Assembly: GCA_036676235.1 (NCBI GenBank)
Contig: JAKFDI010000088.1
Span: 62,001 to 126,000, forward strand
Reading direction: 5' to 3'
DNA length: 64,000 bases
From: JAKFDI01 sp036676235
Lineage (GTDB): Bacteria; Pseudomonadota; Gammaproteobacteria; Burkholderiales; Burkholderiaceae_C
Shown: positions 26,741 through 35,293 of the stretch, piece by piece
How positions within the stretch are numbered: position 1 is the first letter of the stretch
How the letters are laid out: each line of letters opens with the position of its first letter
Notes under the pieces: model-generated
Databases searched by the model: none
Told to the model about the DNA's origin: nothing
What the model saw: the letters and a program-made list of their open reading frames with translations, nothing else
Program-made: the position numbers and the translations under genes

Positions 26741-27781
26741 TCACTCGCCGGCGGAAGCCGACGGATTCATCACTTCTACCCCCAGCATCTCCTCAAGCTG
26801 AGCCAGCGCACCCTCATCCTTGACGACCGCGCGCAGCCAGGCGTGCAGCGGCATCTCGCCCCAGCGCGCGGCCTTGTCGGCGAGGTAGGCCACGGGGCTG
26901 TGCGGTTCGGTCTGGCGGAAAAAGGCCGCCACGTCGCGCAGTTGACGCAGCGCGTCGCTTCGGGTTTGCAGCGGGCCAGAGAACTCCGCCTGCTGTGCGA
27001 CAACACCTGAAGAAGTCTTCGCCTCGGCCGTCACCACAGCATCGCTGCCCGACGTGGAGCCCGGTTCGGGCGACAGCCGCTGCGCCTGATGCAGCACGTC
27101 CTCGATTGCACGCCGCGCCGCCGCGAAGCCGGGACCGTCGGCGCCGAGCAGGCGGTCGATGGTCGCCTCCAGCGTGGCCAGCGCCGCGAGCGCGTCGCGT
27201 GCGCCGATCACGTTGGCCGCCAACAGCTCGCGCGGCGTGTCGCGCTGCAGCCGCGCCAGATCGTCCGCCGGTGCCGCGCCTTCCGCCGCTTCGCTCGCGG
27301 GCCGAAGACGTGCACCGTCGATGTCGCGCAAGGCCAGCGTGCGCTGCGCGGTCTGCAGCAGCGGCACGCCGCGCGCCAGCGCCTCCACGCGCGCAAGCAG
27401 CCAGGCCAGGTTGCCGATGCGCTGCTCATGATCGCCGCCCTCCGCCAACGGATGCAATTGCTCCCAGTGGCGTGCACACAGTTGCGCGGTGAGCAGCAGA
27501 CCATCGGCCAGGCCCTCGAAGCGGCGGGTGTGCGCCCACGCCTCGGCCAGCCACGCGGCCACGCGCAGATCCTTGCTGCGCACCAGCAGCAACTGCTCGC
27601 AGGTGGCGGCCACGCCGGGCCAATCGGCGGTCTTCAAGGCCGTGACCCACTCGCCCTGGTCGAGCGTCGGGTCGTCTTCGCGGCGCATCTCCTGCACGGC
27701 GTCGAAGTCGAGCGAGAACGACAGGTCTTCGCCACACGGCGCCTCGGCCGAAACAGGTTGGAGCAGATGGTCGATGTTCAT
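26741..27781 (-). CDS. tssA: T6SS protein TssA (ImpA family)
   Basis: 346-aa cytoplasmic protein that primes and caps sheath growth at the baseplate. The ImpA N-terminal domain covers about residues 8-170 (SAEAPCGEDLSFSLDFDAVQEM; DWPGVAATCEQLLLVRSKDLRVAAWLAEA). A linker and a C-terminal oligomerisation region with SPVAYLADKAARWGEMPLHAWLRAV follow. ATG at 27781 (MNIDHLLQPVS) was chosen; the longer frame to 27916 has no family match. It is convergent with the tssM operon, an unusual isolated location for tssA. Confidence 0.93.
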   Translation of the reverse strand: MNIDHLLQPVSAEAPCGEDLSFSLDFDAVQEMRREDDPTLDQGEWVTALKTADWPGVAATCEQLLLVRSKDLRVAAWLAEAWAHTRRFEGLADGLLLTAQLCARHWEQLHPLAEGGDHEQRIGNLAWLLARVEALARGVPLLQTAQRTLALRDIDGARLRPASEAAEGAAPADDLARLQRDTPRELLAANVIGARDALAALATLEATIDRLLGADGPGFAAARRAIEDVLHQAQRLSPEPGSTSGSDAVVTAEAKTSSGVVAQQAEFSGPLQTRSDALRQLRDVAAFFRQTEPHSPVAYLADKAARWGEMPLHAWLRAVVKDEGALAQLEEMLGVEVMNPSASAGE

Positions 27782-27941
27782 GGCGCGCCGCTGAAAAAAG
27801 TCGCGAAATTCTAGGAGGCGGCTCCCGCGGCAACGCACCCCGCAGCAGCGGGGAACACGTGTCCTCATGTGTACGAGAGGCGCGCGCAGGCGCGTGATCG
27901 GCGCCATCATCGGCACCTGCGTCCGGCCCCATGGAGACCCG

Positions 27942-28796
27942 ATGGATCTGCTTCAACACCCGCTGGTTCAAAGCCTCGTCGTGCCGCTGTTGCTGGCCCT
28001 GGCCGGCGCTGCGGCGCTGCGCTTCGCACTCGGGCCGGCGCAAGGCGCGCGCTGGGCCGGACTCGCACTCGGGCTCGGCGTGATCGCCGCGGCCGCACTG
28101 CTGCTGACGTGGCGCTGGCCGGCCGCGGCGCTCGTCGAGAAGCTGCCGTGGTGCCTCGCCTGCGCCTGGCTGCTCGGCGCGGCACTCGAAGCGCTGCGTG
28201 TGCGGCAACTGATGTCATGGTTTGCAGCGACGCTGCTGTGGCTCGCGCTGTCGGCCTGGATCGGCTGGAGCAGCATGCCGATGGCCGCGACAGTCGTCCT
28301 CGTCGGCGCCGGCGTTCTGGCCGCCCTGCACGTGCCGGACGACGGCCGCGCAACCGCCGCCGCCACCATCGTCGTGACCAGCCTTGCGCTGGCCGCCACG
28401 GCGTTCGTCGCGGGCTCGCTGTTGTTGATGCAGTTGTCGCTGCTGCTGGCGGCCGCCACGGGCGGTCTGGCGCTGTGGCTGTGGCCGCGGGCGCGCATCC
28501 GCTTCGCCGCGGGCGCTGCCGTCATGGCCGGCATCGGCTGGCTCGCACTCGCGCAGACGACGGCGCTGCTCACGTCCGCGCCGCGCGGCGCGCTGCTGTT
28601 GCTCGCGCTCGGTTTTGCGGCGGCACCGATCGCTGCGCGATGCCGGCTCGCGCCCGGCCGCGCGGTGTGGATCGAGCCGCTGATCGCTGCCGTGATTGCC
28701 GCAGCGGCCACCGGCGGCGCCGCGGCGTGGACGATGCAGGCGCCCCCGGCCGGCGGCTCAAGCGACGACCCCTACTACCAACCGCGCTGGAATTGA
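27942..28796 (+). CDS. Unknown multi-pass membrane protein
   Basis: 284-aa protein composed almost entirely of hydrophobic helices (about eight to nine predicted segments) with short Arg-rich loops, ending in a polar tail (SSDDPYYQPRWN). No signature of a transporter or enzyme family was recognised. ATG at 27942 (MDLLQHPLVQSL) has GGAGA 6 bp upstream; the longer frame from 27867 was not used. Divergent from tssA, convergent with the MFS gene. Confidence 0.7.
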   Translation: MDLLQHPLVQSLVVPLLLALAGAAALRFALGPAQGARWAGLALGLGVIAAAALLLTWRWPAAALVEKLPWCLACAWLLGAALEALRVRQLMSWFAATLLWLALSAWIGWSSMPMAATVVLVGAGVLAALHVPDDGRATAAATIVVTSLALAATAFVAGSLLLMQLSLLLAAATGGLALWLWPRARIRFAAGAAVMAGIGWLALAQTTALLTSAPRGALLLLALGFAAAPIAARCRLAPGRAVWIEPLIAAVIAAAATGGAAAWTMQAPPAGGSSDDPYYQPRWN

Positions 28797-28809
28797 TCCG
28801 CGGAGTCGG

Positions 28810-30027
28810 TCAGCCGCAAGGCCGCGCTGCCGCGGCCGGCACCATCCGCCGGCCGTTGCCGAGCGTCCACCGCGTGAGCGCCAGCGCGACCAGCGCCGAC
28901 ACCGCAATCCCGGCCACCATCGGCCGCGCCGTCTCATCGGTGAACGCGCTCATCACCGCGATGACGACAGCGCCCAGCACCATCTGCAGCGTGCCCATCA
29001 GCGCCGACGCCGCGCCGGCGATCTCGCCGTGGTCGTCGAGCGCCAGCACCGAGGTGGTGGGCACCACCAGGCCAAGGAAGCCGTAGCCGACGAGCAGCAT
29101 GACGATCATCACGTCGAGCCGGTCGATGCCGGCGAGGTTGAGCGCCAGCAGCGCGCACATCGACACCGCAAATCCAACCACTGCCACCGATACCACGCGA
29201 GGCAGCCCGTAGCGCGCCGTCAGCCGGCCGGTGAACTGCGACACGCCGATGAACGACGCCGCATTCACCGCGAACGCCAGGCTGTACTCGCGCGGCGTGA
29301 GCCCGTAGTGGTTGATCAGCACGAAGGACGAATTCGCGAGGTAGACGAAGAAGCTCGCCATGCCGAAGCCGCCGATGGCGGTGAGCCCGAGAAAGCGGCC
29401 GTTGCGCGTCAGCACCGCGAAGGCGCGCAGCGTGCTGGCGGTGCTGCTGCCCTGCCGCTCTTCGGCCGGCCGCGTTTCTTCCAGCGACCACGCGGTGAGC
29501 AGCAGGCCAATCACGCCGATCGCCGTCACGCCCCAGAAGATGGCGCGCCAGCCGGCAGCGTCAATGACGAAGCTGCCGATCAGCGGCGCAAGAATGGGCG
29601 AGACGCTGAACACCAGCATCAGCAGCGACATCAGCCGCGTGGCCTCCACGCCGGTGTGCAGGTCGCGCACGATGGCGCGCGGCACCACCATCGGCGCGCC
29701 GCCGCCCAGGCCCTGGATGAAGCGGAAGGCGATCAGCCAGCCGATGTCCGGCGCGAGCGCGCAGCCGATGCTGCCGACGACGAACAGGCCAATGCCCGCA
29801 TACAGCGGCGGCTTGCGCCCGAAGATGTCCGACGCCGGGCCGTAGACGATCTGGCTGATGGCAAAGGCGAGAAAGAAGGCCATCAGGCTCATCTGCACCG
29901 CATGCGTGTCGGCCTGCAGCGCCGCACCAATGGCGGGCAGCGCCGGCAGGTACATGTCGATCGCAAACGGGCCGATCGAAGTCAGCAGGCCCAGCACCAG
30001 GGCCAGGCGGAGGAAGCGGGAATTCAT
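28810..30027 (-). CDS. Bcr/CflA-family multidrug efflux MFS transporter
   Basis: 405-aa inner-membrane exporter with about 12 transmembrane helices. The early sequence SIGPFAIDMYLPALPAIGAAL is the hallmark of the Bcr/CflA (DHA1) subfamily. It is followed by the MFS loop-2/3 motif GPASDIFGRKPPL and the GGAPMVVPRAIVRDL segment. Such proteins export bicyclomycin, chloramphenicol or dipeptides by proton antiport. Start set at ATG 30027 (MNSRFLRLALVLG). Confidence 0.93.
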   Translation of the reverse strand: MNSRFLRLALVLGLLTSIGPFAIDMYLPALPAIGAALQADTHAVQMSLMAFFLAFAISQIVYGPASDIFGRKPPLYAGIGLFVVGSIGCALAPDIGWLIAFRFIQGLGGGAPMVVPRAIVRDLHTGVEATRLMSLLMLVFSVSPILAPLIGSFVIDAAGWRAIFWGVTAIGVIGLLLTAWSLEETRPAEERQGSSTASTLRAFAVLTRNGRFLGLTAIGGFGMASFFVYLANSSFVLINHYGLTPREYSLAFAVNAASFIGVSQFTGRLTARYGLPRVVSVAVVGFAVSMCALLALNLAGIDRLDVMIVMLLVGYGFLGLVVPTTSVLALDDHGEIAGAASALMGTLQMVLGAVVIAVMSAFTDETARPMVAGIAVSALVALALTRWTLGNGRRMVPAAAARPCG

Positions 30028-30148
30028 CGCGATGCGGGACACGGAAAAAACGAAACCGGCCCAGAGGGCCGGCGAGATGGGGCGTGATGATCGCGGAATC
30101 GGCAAGCATCTTCAAGCAAGAGGGACTCCGCGTCGACATGCGACGGCA

Positions 30149-30976
30149 CTACGTGAAGCGCACCTCGATCCCGTCGAGTGGCACGCCGTTCAGGGCGGTG
30201 GCCCATGTCTGCCCCGCCGCAATCGGGAACGCGCGGGTCAGCGTGCCCGTGGTGACGATTTCGCCGGCGGCAAGTGCCGGCTGCAACGGCTCGTTCGCGA
30301 GCGCCTGCTCGAGATGGCGCAGCGCCGCCAGCGGCCCGTCGAGCACGTTGGCCGCACGGCCGCGGTCGACCGGCACGCCGTCGCACGACAGCTCGATCTC
30401 GAACGATGCCAGTGCTGCCAGCCAGCGCGGTTCGTCGTCGCCCACTGCGTGGCGCGGCCCGATGAGCAGCGCCGCGTGCATGCCGCAAGCGGCCACGCTG
30501 TCGGCCGCCGCGAATCGCCAGCCGGGGTAGATCGACTGCACGATCTCGAAGCCGTGCGCCACCCAGTCGATGCATCCGAGCAGCGCCGCGTCGTCCATGC
30601 CGGCTGCCGGCGCATGGGCCAGGCCGAAGACGATCTCGGGCTCGATGCGCGGCTCGGCGAAGCGGCCGAGCGTGAAGCCATCAGCCGATGCCGGCAGGTC
30701 GCGTGCGGTGCTGTCGAACATGTCGCCCCAGATCGGCGCCCACACGCCGTACTCGGGCCAGATCGTGCGGTTGGTGAAGCCGATCTTGCGACCCACGGGC
30801 AGTTCGCCGCGCGCCATGCGCCGTTCGCGGATGCACGCGGCGGCGCGATAGGCCAGCGCGAGATCGAAGCCGGGACGACGGCCAGAAAACGGCGCGATCT
30901 GACGGCCGGCATCGAAGGCGTCCAGCGCTTCGGCGGCGATGTCGTCGGTATCGATGGAGGAAGAAGAGAGATTCAT
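30149..30976 (-). CDS. Fumarylacetoacetate hydrolase-fold 2-keto-4-pentenoate hydratase/decarboxylase-like enzyme
   Basis: 275-aa cytosolic enzyme of the MhpD/DmpE-DmpH group. Family segments seen are GRKIGFTNRTIWPEYGVWAPIWG, the metal-site RIEPEIVFGL, and EIVQSIYPGWRFAAADSVAACGMHAALLIG, with a C-terminal TGTLTRAFPIAAGQTW in the place of the usual TGT-PxPVxxGD motif. The substrate is probably a 2-oxo-acid from aromatic or other catabolism, but no other meta-cleavage genes are nearby. ATG at 30976 (MNLSSSSIDTDD) was chosen over an upstream start at 31069. Confidence 0.82.
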   Translation of the reverse strand: MNLSSSSIDTDDIAAEALDAFDAGRQIAPFSGRRPGFDLALAYRAAACIRERRMARGELPVGRKIGFTNRTIWPEYGVWAPIWGDMFDSTARDLPASADGFTLGRFAEPRIEPEIVFGLAHAPAAGMDDAALLGCIDWVAHGFEIVQSIYPGWRFAAADSVAACGMHAALLIGPRHAVGDDEPRWLAALASFEIELSCDGVPVDRGRAANVLDGPLAALRHLEQALANEPLQPALAAGEIVTTGTLTRAFPIAAGQTWATALNGVPLDGIEVRFT

Positions 30977-31070
30977 GACCTGCCCGGCTGCGTTGTGCTG
31001 ATGCCCGGGCACATTGTCCAAGGCAGTTCGATGAATCGCCAACGAGCATGCCCAGCTGCGTTGATGCATC

Positions 31071-31096
31071 GAATGAGACTACACTCCGTCTCATTC
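31071..31096. promoter_or_regulatory. Perfect 9-bp inverted repeat, toxin-antitoxin operator
   Basis: GAATGAGAC (31071-31079) and GTCTCATTC (31088-31096) are exact inverse complements around TACACTCC. The site lies 20 bp before the antitoxin ATG, directly upstream of the GGAGG ribosome-binding sequence. The TACACT in the loop could be part of a -10 element. RES-Xre operons are autoregulated by the antitoxin or the complex, so this is the likely binding site. Confidence 0.7.
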
Positions 31097-31116
31097 TGTA
31101 CAGTCGGAGGCTGACG

Positions 31117-31755
31117 ATGACGACCACAACCGCAAAGCTGCGCACCGCCGCGACAAAGCCGGCTGCCGCGTCTCGCACCAGTCGATCTCACGCGAAAACC
31201 GCCAGAGGCGCAGCCGGCAGAGGCGCCGTGAGCGCCAAAGCGGTTTCGGCGGCCGACGCGCTCCCACGCTCGCGCCGCAATAGCAAGGCATTCGTCAGCT
31301 ATCAGCCCGCCAAGGGCGTCGACGCCTATGTCCGCGCCTTCGCGCTTGCCACGCCGCTCGAGATCATCGAGGTCGAGCGCCAGGGCATTCAAGGGACATT
31401 CCTGAAAGACTTGTCGAAGCGGATGGACGTGCCGGCATCCCGCATGTTCTCCATCCTCGGCGTGCCCAAGGCCACAGCAGAGAAGAAAGCCGCTGCCGGC
31501 GAACTAGTGAGCGGCAGCGGCGGCCAGGCCGCAGTGGGCATGATCAGGCTGCTCGGGATTGCACAGCGCATCGTGAACAACAGCACCGCGCCCGAAGCCA
31601 AGGGCTTCGACGCCGCCAGATGGCTCGGCCAGTGGATCGAGCGGCCGCAACCGGCCCTCGCGGGGCGCAAGCCGGCCGATCTGATCGACACGCCGACAGG
31701 CGCCGAAACGGTGGCCCGCCTGCTCGGCGCGATCGAGAGCGGCGCGTATCAGTGA
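31117..31755 (+). CDS. Xre/MbcA/ParS-type antitoxin (DUF2384)
   Basis: 212-aa antitoxin. The N-terminal ~70 residues are Ala/Ser/Arg/Lys-rich and probably disordered or DNA-contacting. A helix-turn-helix-like region lies around residues 80-130 (GTFLKDLSKRMDVPASRMFSILGVP). The C-terminal Xre/MbcA/ParS toxin-binding domain covers ~135-212, with FDAARWLGQWIERPQPALAGRKPADLIDTPTGAETV. ATG at 31117 has a GGAGG site 6 bp upstream. Its stop overlaps the toxin start (GTGA), typical of coupled toxin-antitoxin genes. Confidence 0.92.
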   Translation: MTTTTAKLRTAATKPAAASRTSRSHAKTARGAAGRGAVSAKAVSAADALPRSRRNSKAFVSYQPAKGVDAYVRAFALATPLEIIEVERQGIQGTFLKDLSKRMDVPASRMFSILGVPKATAEKKAAAGELVSGSGGQAAVGMIRLLGIAQRIVNNSTAPEAKGFDAARWLGQWIERPQPALAGRKPADLIDTPTGAETVARLLGAIESGAYQ

Positions 31756-32225
31756 AGCTGTGGCGCATTGCCGCGGAAAGCCGCACCTATCGCGCCGACG
31801 ATCTGAGCGGCGCCGGCTCGGCCATCTATCCCGGCCGCTGGAATGAAGCCGGACAGGCCGTTGTCTACACGGCGACGACCGTTTCTCTTGCCGTGCTCGA
31901 GACGGCTGCGCACATCGACGACGCAGGTCTGCCGCTGAATCGATACCTGATCGAGGTCGACGTACCGGACGATGTCTGGTCAGCCCGCGAACACATCGAT
32001 GTCGCCGCGATGCCGCCCACTTGGTCGGCGATTCCTGCCGGGCAGGCGAGTGCGAAGGCGGGCTCGGTCTGGCTCGCATCGCGGCGCTCGCCGATCCTGC
32101 TTGTTCCTTCGGTGGTGGTGCCCGAAGAGGACGTCGCCCTCGTCAATCCGGCGCACGCGGCATCCAGACGCATCACCGCGCGAGTGCTGCGCTTGTTTGA
32201 ATACAACCGGCTGTTCAGGGCGTAG
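31752..32225 (+). CDS. RES-domain toxin
   Basis: 157-aa toxin of the RES family, whose studied members destroy NAD+ and halt growth. The namesake residues are visible: R29 in YPGRWNEAG, E50 in LAVLETAAH, and Ser in SRRSPILLVPS. The NPAH segment near the end is also typical of the family. GTG start at 31752 overlaps the antitoxin stop. The gene looks intact, so the pair is probably functional. Confidence 0.92.
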   Translation: MKLWRIAAESRTYRADDLSGAGSAIYPGRWNEAGQAVVYTATTVSLAVLETAAHIDDAGLPLNRYLIEVDVPDDVWSAREHIDVAAMPPTWSAIPAGQASAKAGSVWLASRRSPILLVPSVVVPEEDVALVNPAHAASRRITARVLRLFEYNRLFRA

Positions 32226-32393
32226 CGCAGCCCGGCGAGTGGACCTCGCCGGGGACCGACCGCCGCAGGTCTTTCCCGCGACCGGACACTTGTCCGCGAG
32301 AAATGGGGCCGAAAGCCACATGTCGTCTCGCTTCCATCGCTGCACAGGCGCTGCAAGCTACGCGCTGTCCAGCGCTCGATACCGGAGAGAAGA

Positions 32394-33275
32394 TTGCCTC
32401 GCAGATCGAAGAACAGCACCGCCGACGATTGGATGGAACTCGTGGCGCTGATGCCTTGGTGGGCCGGTGTAGCGCTCGCCGTCATCGGCTATCTCGTGCT
32501 GCACCACCTTGCCGCTCAGCCGCTCACCGCCGTGGCGCCAGGACAAATGGGCTCGTTGATGCCGCAGACGATGCTGAAGGCAGCCGCCGGCGTGGGGCAG
32601 TACGTCGTTCCGTTGATCTTCGCGCTCGGCGCTTTTGCATCGGCCTTGCGTCGCAGGAAGCGCAAGGCGCTTTTCAAGGGCGTCGCCACAAGCGAGGCGG
32701 CCGATGTGTTGGACGGCATGCCCTGGCAGCAGTTCGAGCAACTGGTCGGTGAGGCCTTCCGCATGCAGGGCTACGCGGTGCTCGAGTCGGGAGGAGGCGG
32801 CGCCGATGGCGGCGTGGACCTGGTGCTGAGCAAGGACGGCGACAGGTTTCTCGTGCAGTGCAAGCAATGGCGTGCATACAAGGTCGGCGTCGAGGTCGTG
32901 CGCGAGTTGTACGGCATGATGGCGGCGAGAGGCGCTGCGGGGGGATTCGTCGTCACGTCCGGCCGATTCACCCAGCCTGCGGAAGACTTCGCCAGCGGAC
33001 GGCATGTGAAGCTGCTGGACGGGCCGAAGTTGCACAGGCTGATCAAGCAAGCGCAGCGCGCGCGGCTTCAGCGTGCCGCATCCGATGGACTCGCAGCGCC
33101 GCGACCGGCTGTGCCGGCTGGCCCGCGGGCCGCATCGACCGCCTCCGCGCTTCAATGTCCCAAGTGCGCTCAGGCGATGGTGAGGCGCGTGGCCCGACGA
33201 GGCGCAAACGCAGGTGGTGAGTTCTGGGGCTGCACAGGCTGGCCCGGCTGCAAGGGAACTCGCGAGATCGCCTGA
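32394..33275 (+). CDS. Membrane-tethered Mrr-like restriction endonuclease with zinc ribbon
   Basis: 293-aa protein with two transmembrane segments (about 16-37 and 65-83). A PD-(D/E)xK Mrr_cat nuclease domain (about 105-220) carries FEQLVGEAFRMQGY, GGADGGVDLVL (catalytic D) and FLVQCKQW (Q-x-K). The C-terminal topoisomerase-type zinc ribbon has CPKC and CTGWPGCKG. TTG at 32394 was chosen because GGAGAG lies just upstream. Such proteins are thought to cut foreign or modified DNA at the membrane. It lies downstream of the RES-Xre pair, suggesting a small defence-related segment. Confidence 0.85.
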   Translation: MPRRSKNSTADDWMELVALMPWWAGVALAVIGYLVLHHLAAQPLTAVAPGQMGSLMPQTMLKAAAGVGQYVVPLIFALGAFASALRRRKRKALFKGVATSEAADVLDGMPWQQFEQLVGEAFRMQGYAVLESGGGGADGGVDLVLSKDGDRFLVQCKQWRAYKVGVEVVRELYGMMAARGAAGGFVVTSGRFTQPAEDFASGRHVKLLDGPKLHRLIKQAQRARLQRAASDGLAAPRPAVPAGPRAASTASALQCPKCAQAMVRRVARRGANAGGEFWGCTGWPGCKGTREIA

Positions 33276-33318
33276 TGCGCGGATACGCCGGCAAGGTCCC
33301 GTGTACCCGCCCGAATGG

Positions 33319-34305
33319 TCAGTCTTTCGCCAGCACGACGTTCCCGACCGCCGCGCCCGACTCCACCAGTTCATGGGCCTGCACGATCTGCGACAGCGGC
33401 AGCCGCTGCGCGATGTTGTGCACCAGCCGCCCTTCTTCCAGCAGCCGCGCAAGGATCGCTTCCGCCCGCGCCCGATCGTCGTCGCCCAGGTGGTAGACGA
33501 TGAAGAAGTGCAGTGACAGGTTCTTGGCGATCAGCGGAAAGAACGGCAGGCTGAAGTTGCCGGCGCCGCTGCCGTAGACCACGGCTTCGCCGCCTTCGCA
33601 CAGCACATCGGTGTCGAGCACGCCGTTGGCGGCCACGTCGACTTCGATCACGCGGTCGGCGCCGCGACCTTGGGTGAGCGCGCGCACCTGCGCGGCGACG
33701 TCTTCGCGCTTGTAGTCGATGGCCGCATCGGCACCGGCTTCGTGCGCGAGTTGCGCCTTCGCTTCGCTGCTGACAGTTGCGATCACCTGCTTCGCACCGA
33801 GCAGCCGCGCGAACTGGATCGCGTAGTGGCCCACGGCACCCGCGCCGCCCGCCACCAGCACGGTCTTGCCCTCGACACCGCCGTAGCCCTGCACCGCATG
33901 CAGCGCAGTCAGCGCGGGAATGCCGAGGCACGCGCCGGCGACGAAGCTCACCTCGCGCGGCAGCGGCACAGCCTGGCGTGCGGGCAGCGCCACGTATTCG
34001 GCGGCAGTGCCGTGGGCGCGGCCCCAGGCGGCGTTCCACAGCCACACACGCTCGCCGATGCGCGTGGGCGGCACGCCGGCGCCCACGCGATCGATGACGC
34101 CGGCGCCGTCGCTGTGCGGCACGATGCGCGGGAACGGCAGGTTCTTGCTGCGCAGGCCGGCGCGCGACTTGACGTCGGACGGGTTGACGCCGGAAGCGTG
34201 CAGGCGCACCCGCACTTCGCCGGCCGCAGGTTCGGGGTCGGGCAGCTCGCCGAGAGTCAGCACGTCGCGGGCGGGGCCGGTTTGGTCGTAGTAGGCGGCT
34301 TGCAT
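33319..34305 (-). CDS. NADPH:quinone reductase-like zinc-independent MDR oxidoreductase
   Basis: 328-aa medium-chain dehydrogenase/reductase. The N-terminal GroES-like domain has HASGVNPSDVKSR in the quinone reductase pattern, and the Rossmann part has VLVAGGAGAVGHYAIQFARLLGA. Zinc ligands of alcohol dehydrogenases are missing, which places it with zeta-crystallin/QOR. Likely reduces quinones or enals with NADPH. Divergent from the creatininase-family gene across a repeat-bearing gap. A role in the nearby pyrimidine/pterin set is possible but not shown. Confidence 0.88.
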   Translation of the reverse strand: MQAAYYDQTGPARDVLTLGELPDPEPAAGEVRVRLHASGVNPSDVKSRAGLRSKNLPFPRIVPHSDGAGVIDRVGAGVPPTRIGERVWLWNAAWGRAHGTAAEYVALPARQAVPLPREVSFVAGACLGIPALTALHAVQGYGGVEGKTVLVAGGAGAVGHYAIQFARLLGAKQVIATVSSEAKAQLAHEAGADAAIDYKREDVAAQVRALTQGRGADRVIEVDVAANGVLDTDVLCEGGEAVVYGSGAGNFSLPFFPLIAKNLSLHFFIVYHLGDDDRARAEAILARLLEEGRLVHNIAQRLPLSQIVQAHELVESGAAVGNVVLAKD

Positions 34306-34380
34306 GGCGTTGGATCGGATGCGGTGGTGGCGTCGAGTCTGCCGGAAGTCGGCGGGCTGCGAAGGCGTGCGGGTTGGCCT

Positions 34381-34411
34381 GCGGCTTCGGCAGGCTCAGG
34401 ACGAACGGGGT
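34381..34411 (-). repeat. Dispersed 'PFVLSLPK' type intergenic repeat
   Basis: Read on the minus strand, the sequence runs CCCCGTTCGTCCTGAGCCTG then CCGAAGCCGC. It is the common intergenic element of proteobacteria whose chance translation reads PFVLSL(S/P)K. It lies in the 154-bp gap between the divergent QOR and creatininase-family genes. Identification is by recall of the motif; no second copy was seen in this window. Confidence 0.55.
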
Positions 34412-34459
34412 GGGCGCGCAGGCGCGACACTCCGGCATACCCCCGATCGTCCGCCCACG

Positions 34460-35293
34460 ATGAGCACTCAACGCACCGCACCGCCCGCCCCGCTCGCCAG
34501 CGGTTATTGGCACGACCTGCGCACCACCGACTTCGCCCGCGTCGACCCGCAACGCACCATCGCGCTGCTGCCGGTCTCGGCCACCGAGCAGCACGGCCCG
34601 CACCTGCCGCTGTCCACCGATGCGGTGATCAACGAGGGCATCGTGCGCGCCGCGCTCGATCGCTTGCCGCCCGAGTCGTCGGTGCTGGTGCTGCCGGCGC
34701 TGACGGTGGGCGACAGCCTGGAGCACAGCGCCTTCCCCGGCACGCTCAGCGCCGACCTCGAGGCCTTGCTGTCGCTGTGGCTCGCCGTCGGGCGAGGCGT
34801 GGCGCGCGCGGGCGTGCGCAAGCTGGTGATCTTCAACAGCCACGGCGGCCAGCGTGCGCTCGTCGACCAGGCCGCGCTGCGGCTGCGCGTTGAGCACGCG
34901 ATGCTGGTGGTGCGCGCCCACAGCTTTGGCCTCGGCATGCCGGCGGGCTTGTTCGACGTGGACGAACTGGCCCACGGCCTGCACGGCGGCGCGATGGAAA
35001 CCTCGCTGATGCTGCATCTGCGGCCCGACCTGGTGCGGCGCGAGGCGCTGGCGAACTTCGTGTCGGCCGGGGCAGCGATGGCGGCCCGCGGCGGGCTGCT
35101 CGGCATCGAGAAGCCAATCGGCATCGGCTGGATGACGCAGGACCTGCATCCCTCGGGCGCCTGCGGCGACACCACGCAGGCCAGCGCCGACAAGGGCGCC
35201 GCGCTGCTGCAGCACGCCGCGTCGCGGCTGGTGCAGTTGCTGGATGAAGTGGCGCGGCAGCCGCTGCCGGCGGACGTGCTACCCGGCGGCTGA
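34460..35293 (+). CDS. Creatininase-family amidohydrolase
   Basis: 277-aa metal-dependent hydrolase. Metal-ligand motifs of the family are visible: ATEQHGPHLPLSTD (E, H and D) near residue 40, NSHGGQ near 128 and HGGAMETSLML near 177. Family members include creatininase, mycofactocin MftE and the archaeal FAPy deformylase ArfB, which acts on the GTP cyclohydrolase product in archaeal flavin synthesis. The adjacent GTP cyclohydrolase II and RibD-type genes make an ArfB-like reaction attractive, but this is inference. Its last 15 bp overlap the convergent ribA-like gene. Confidence 0.85.
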   Translation: MSTQRTAPPAPLASGYWHDLRTTDFARVDPQRTIALLPVSATEQHGPHLPLSTDAVINEGIVRAALDRLPPESSVLVLPALTVGDSLEHSAFPGTLSADLEALLSLWLAVGRGVARAGVRKLVIFNSHGGQRALVDQAALRLRVEHAMLVVRAHSFGLGMPAGLFDVDELAHGLHGGAMETSLMLHLRPDLVRREALANFVSAGAAMAARGGLLGIEKPIGIGWMTQDLHPSGACGDTTQASADKGAALLQHAASRLVQLLDEVARQPLPADVLPGG

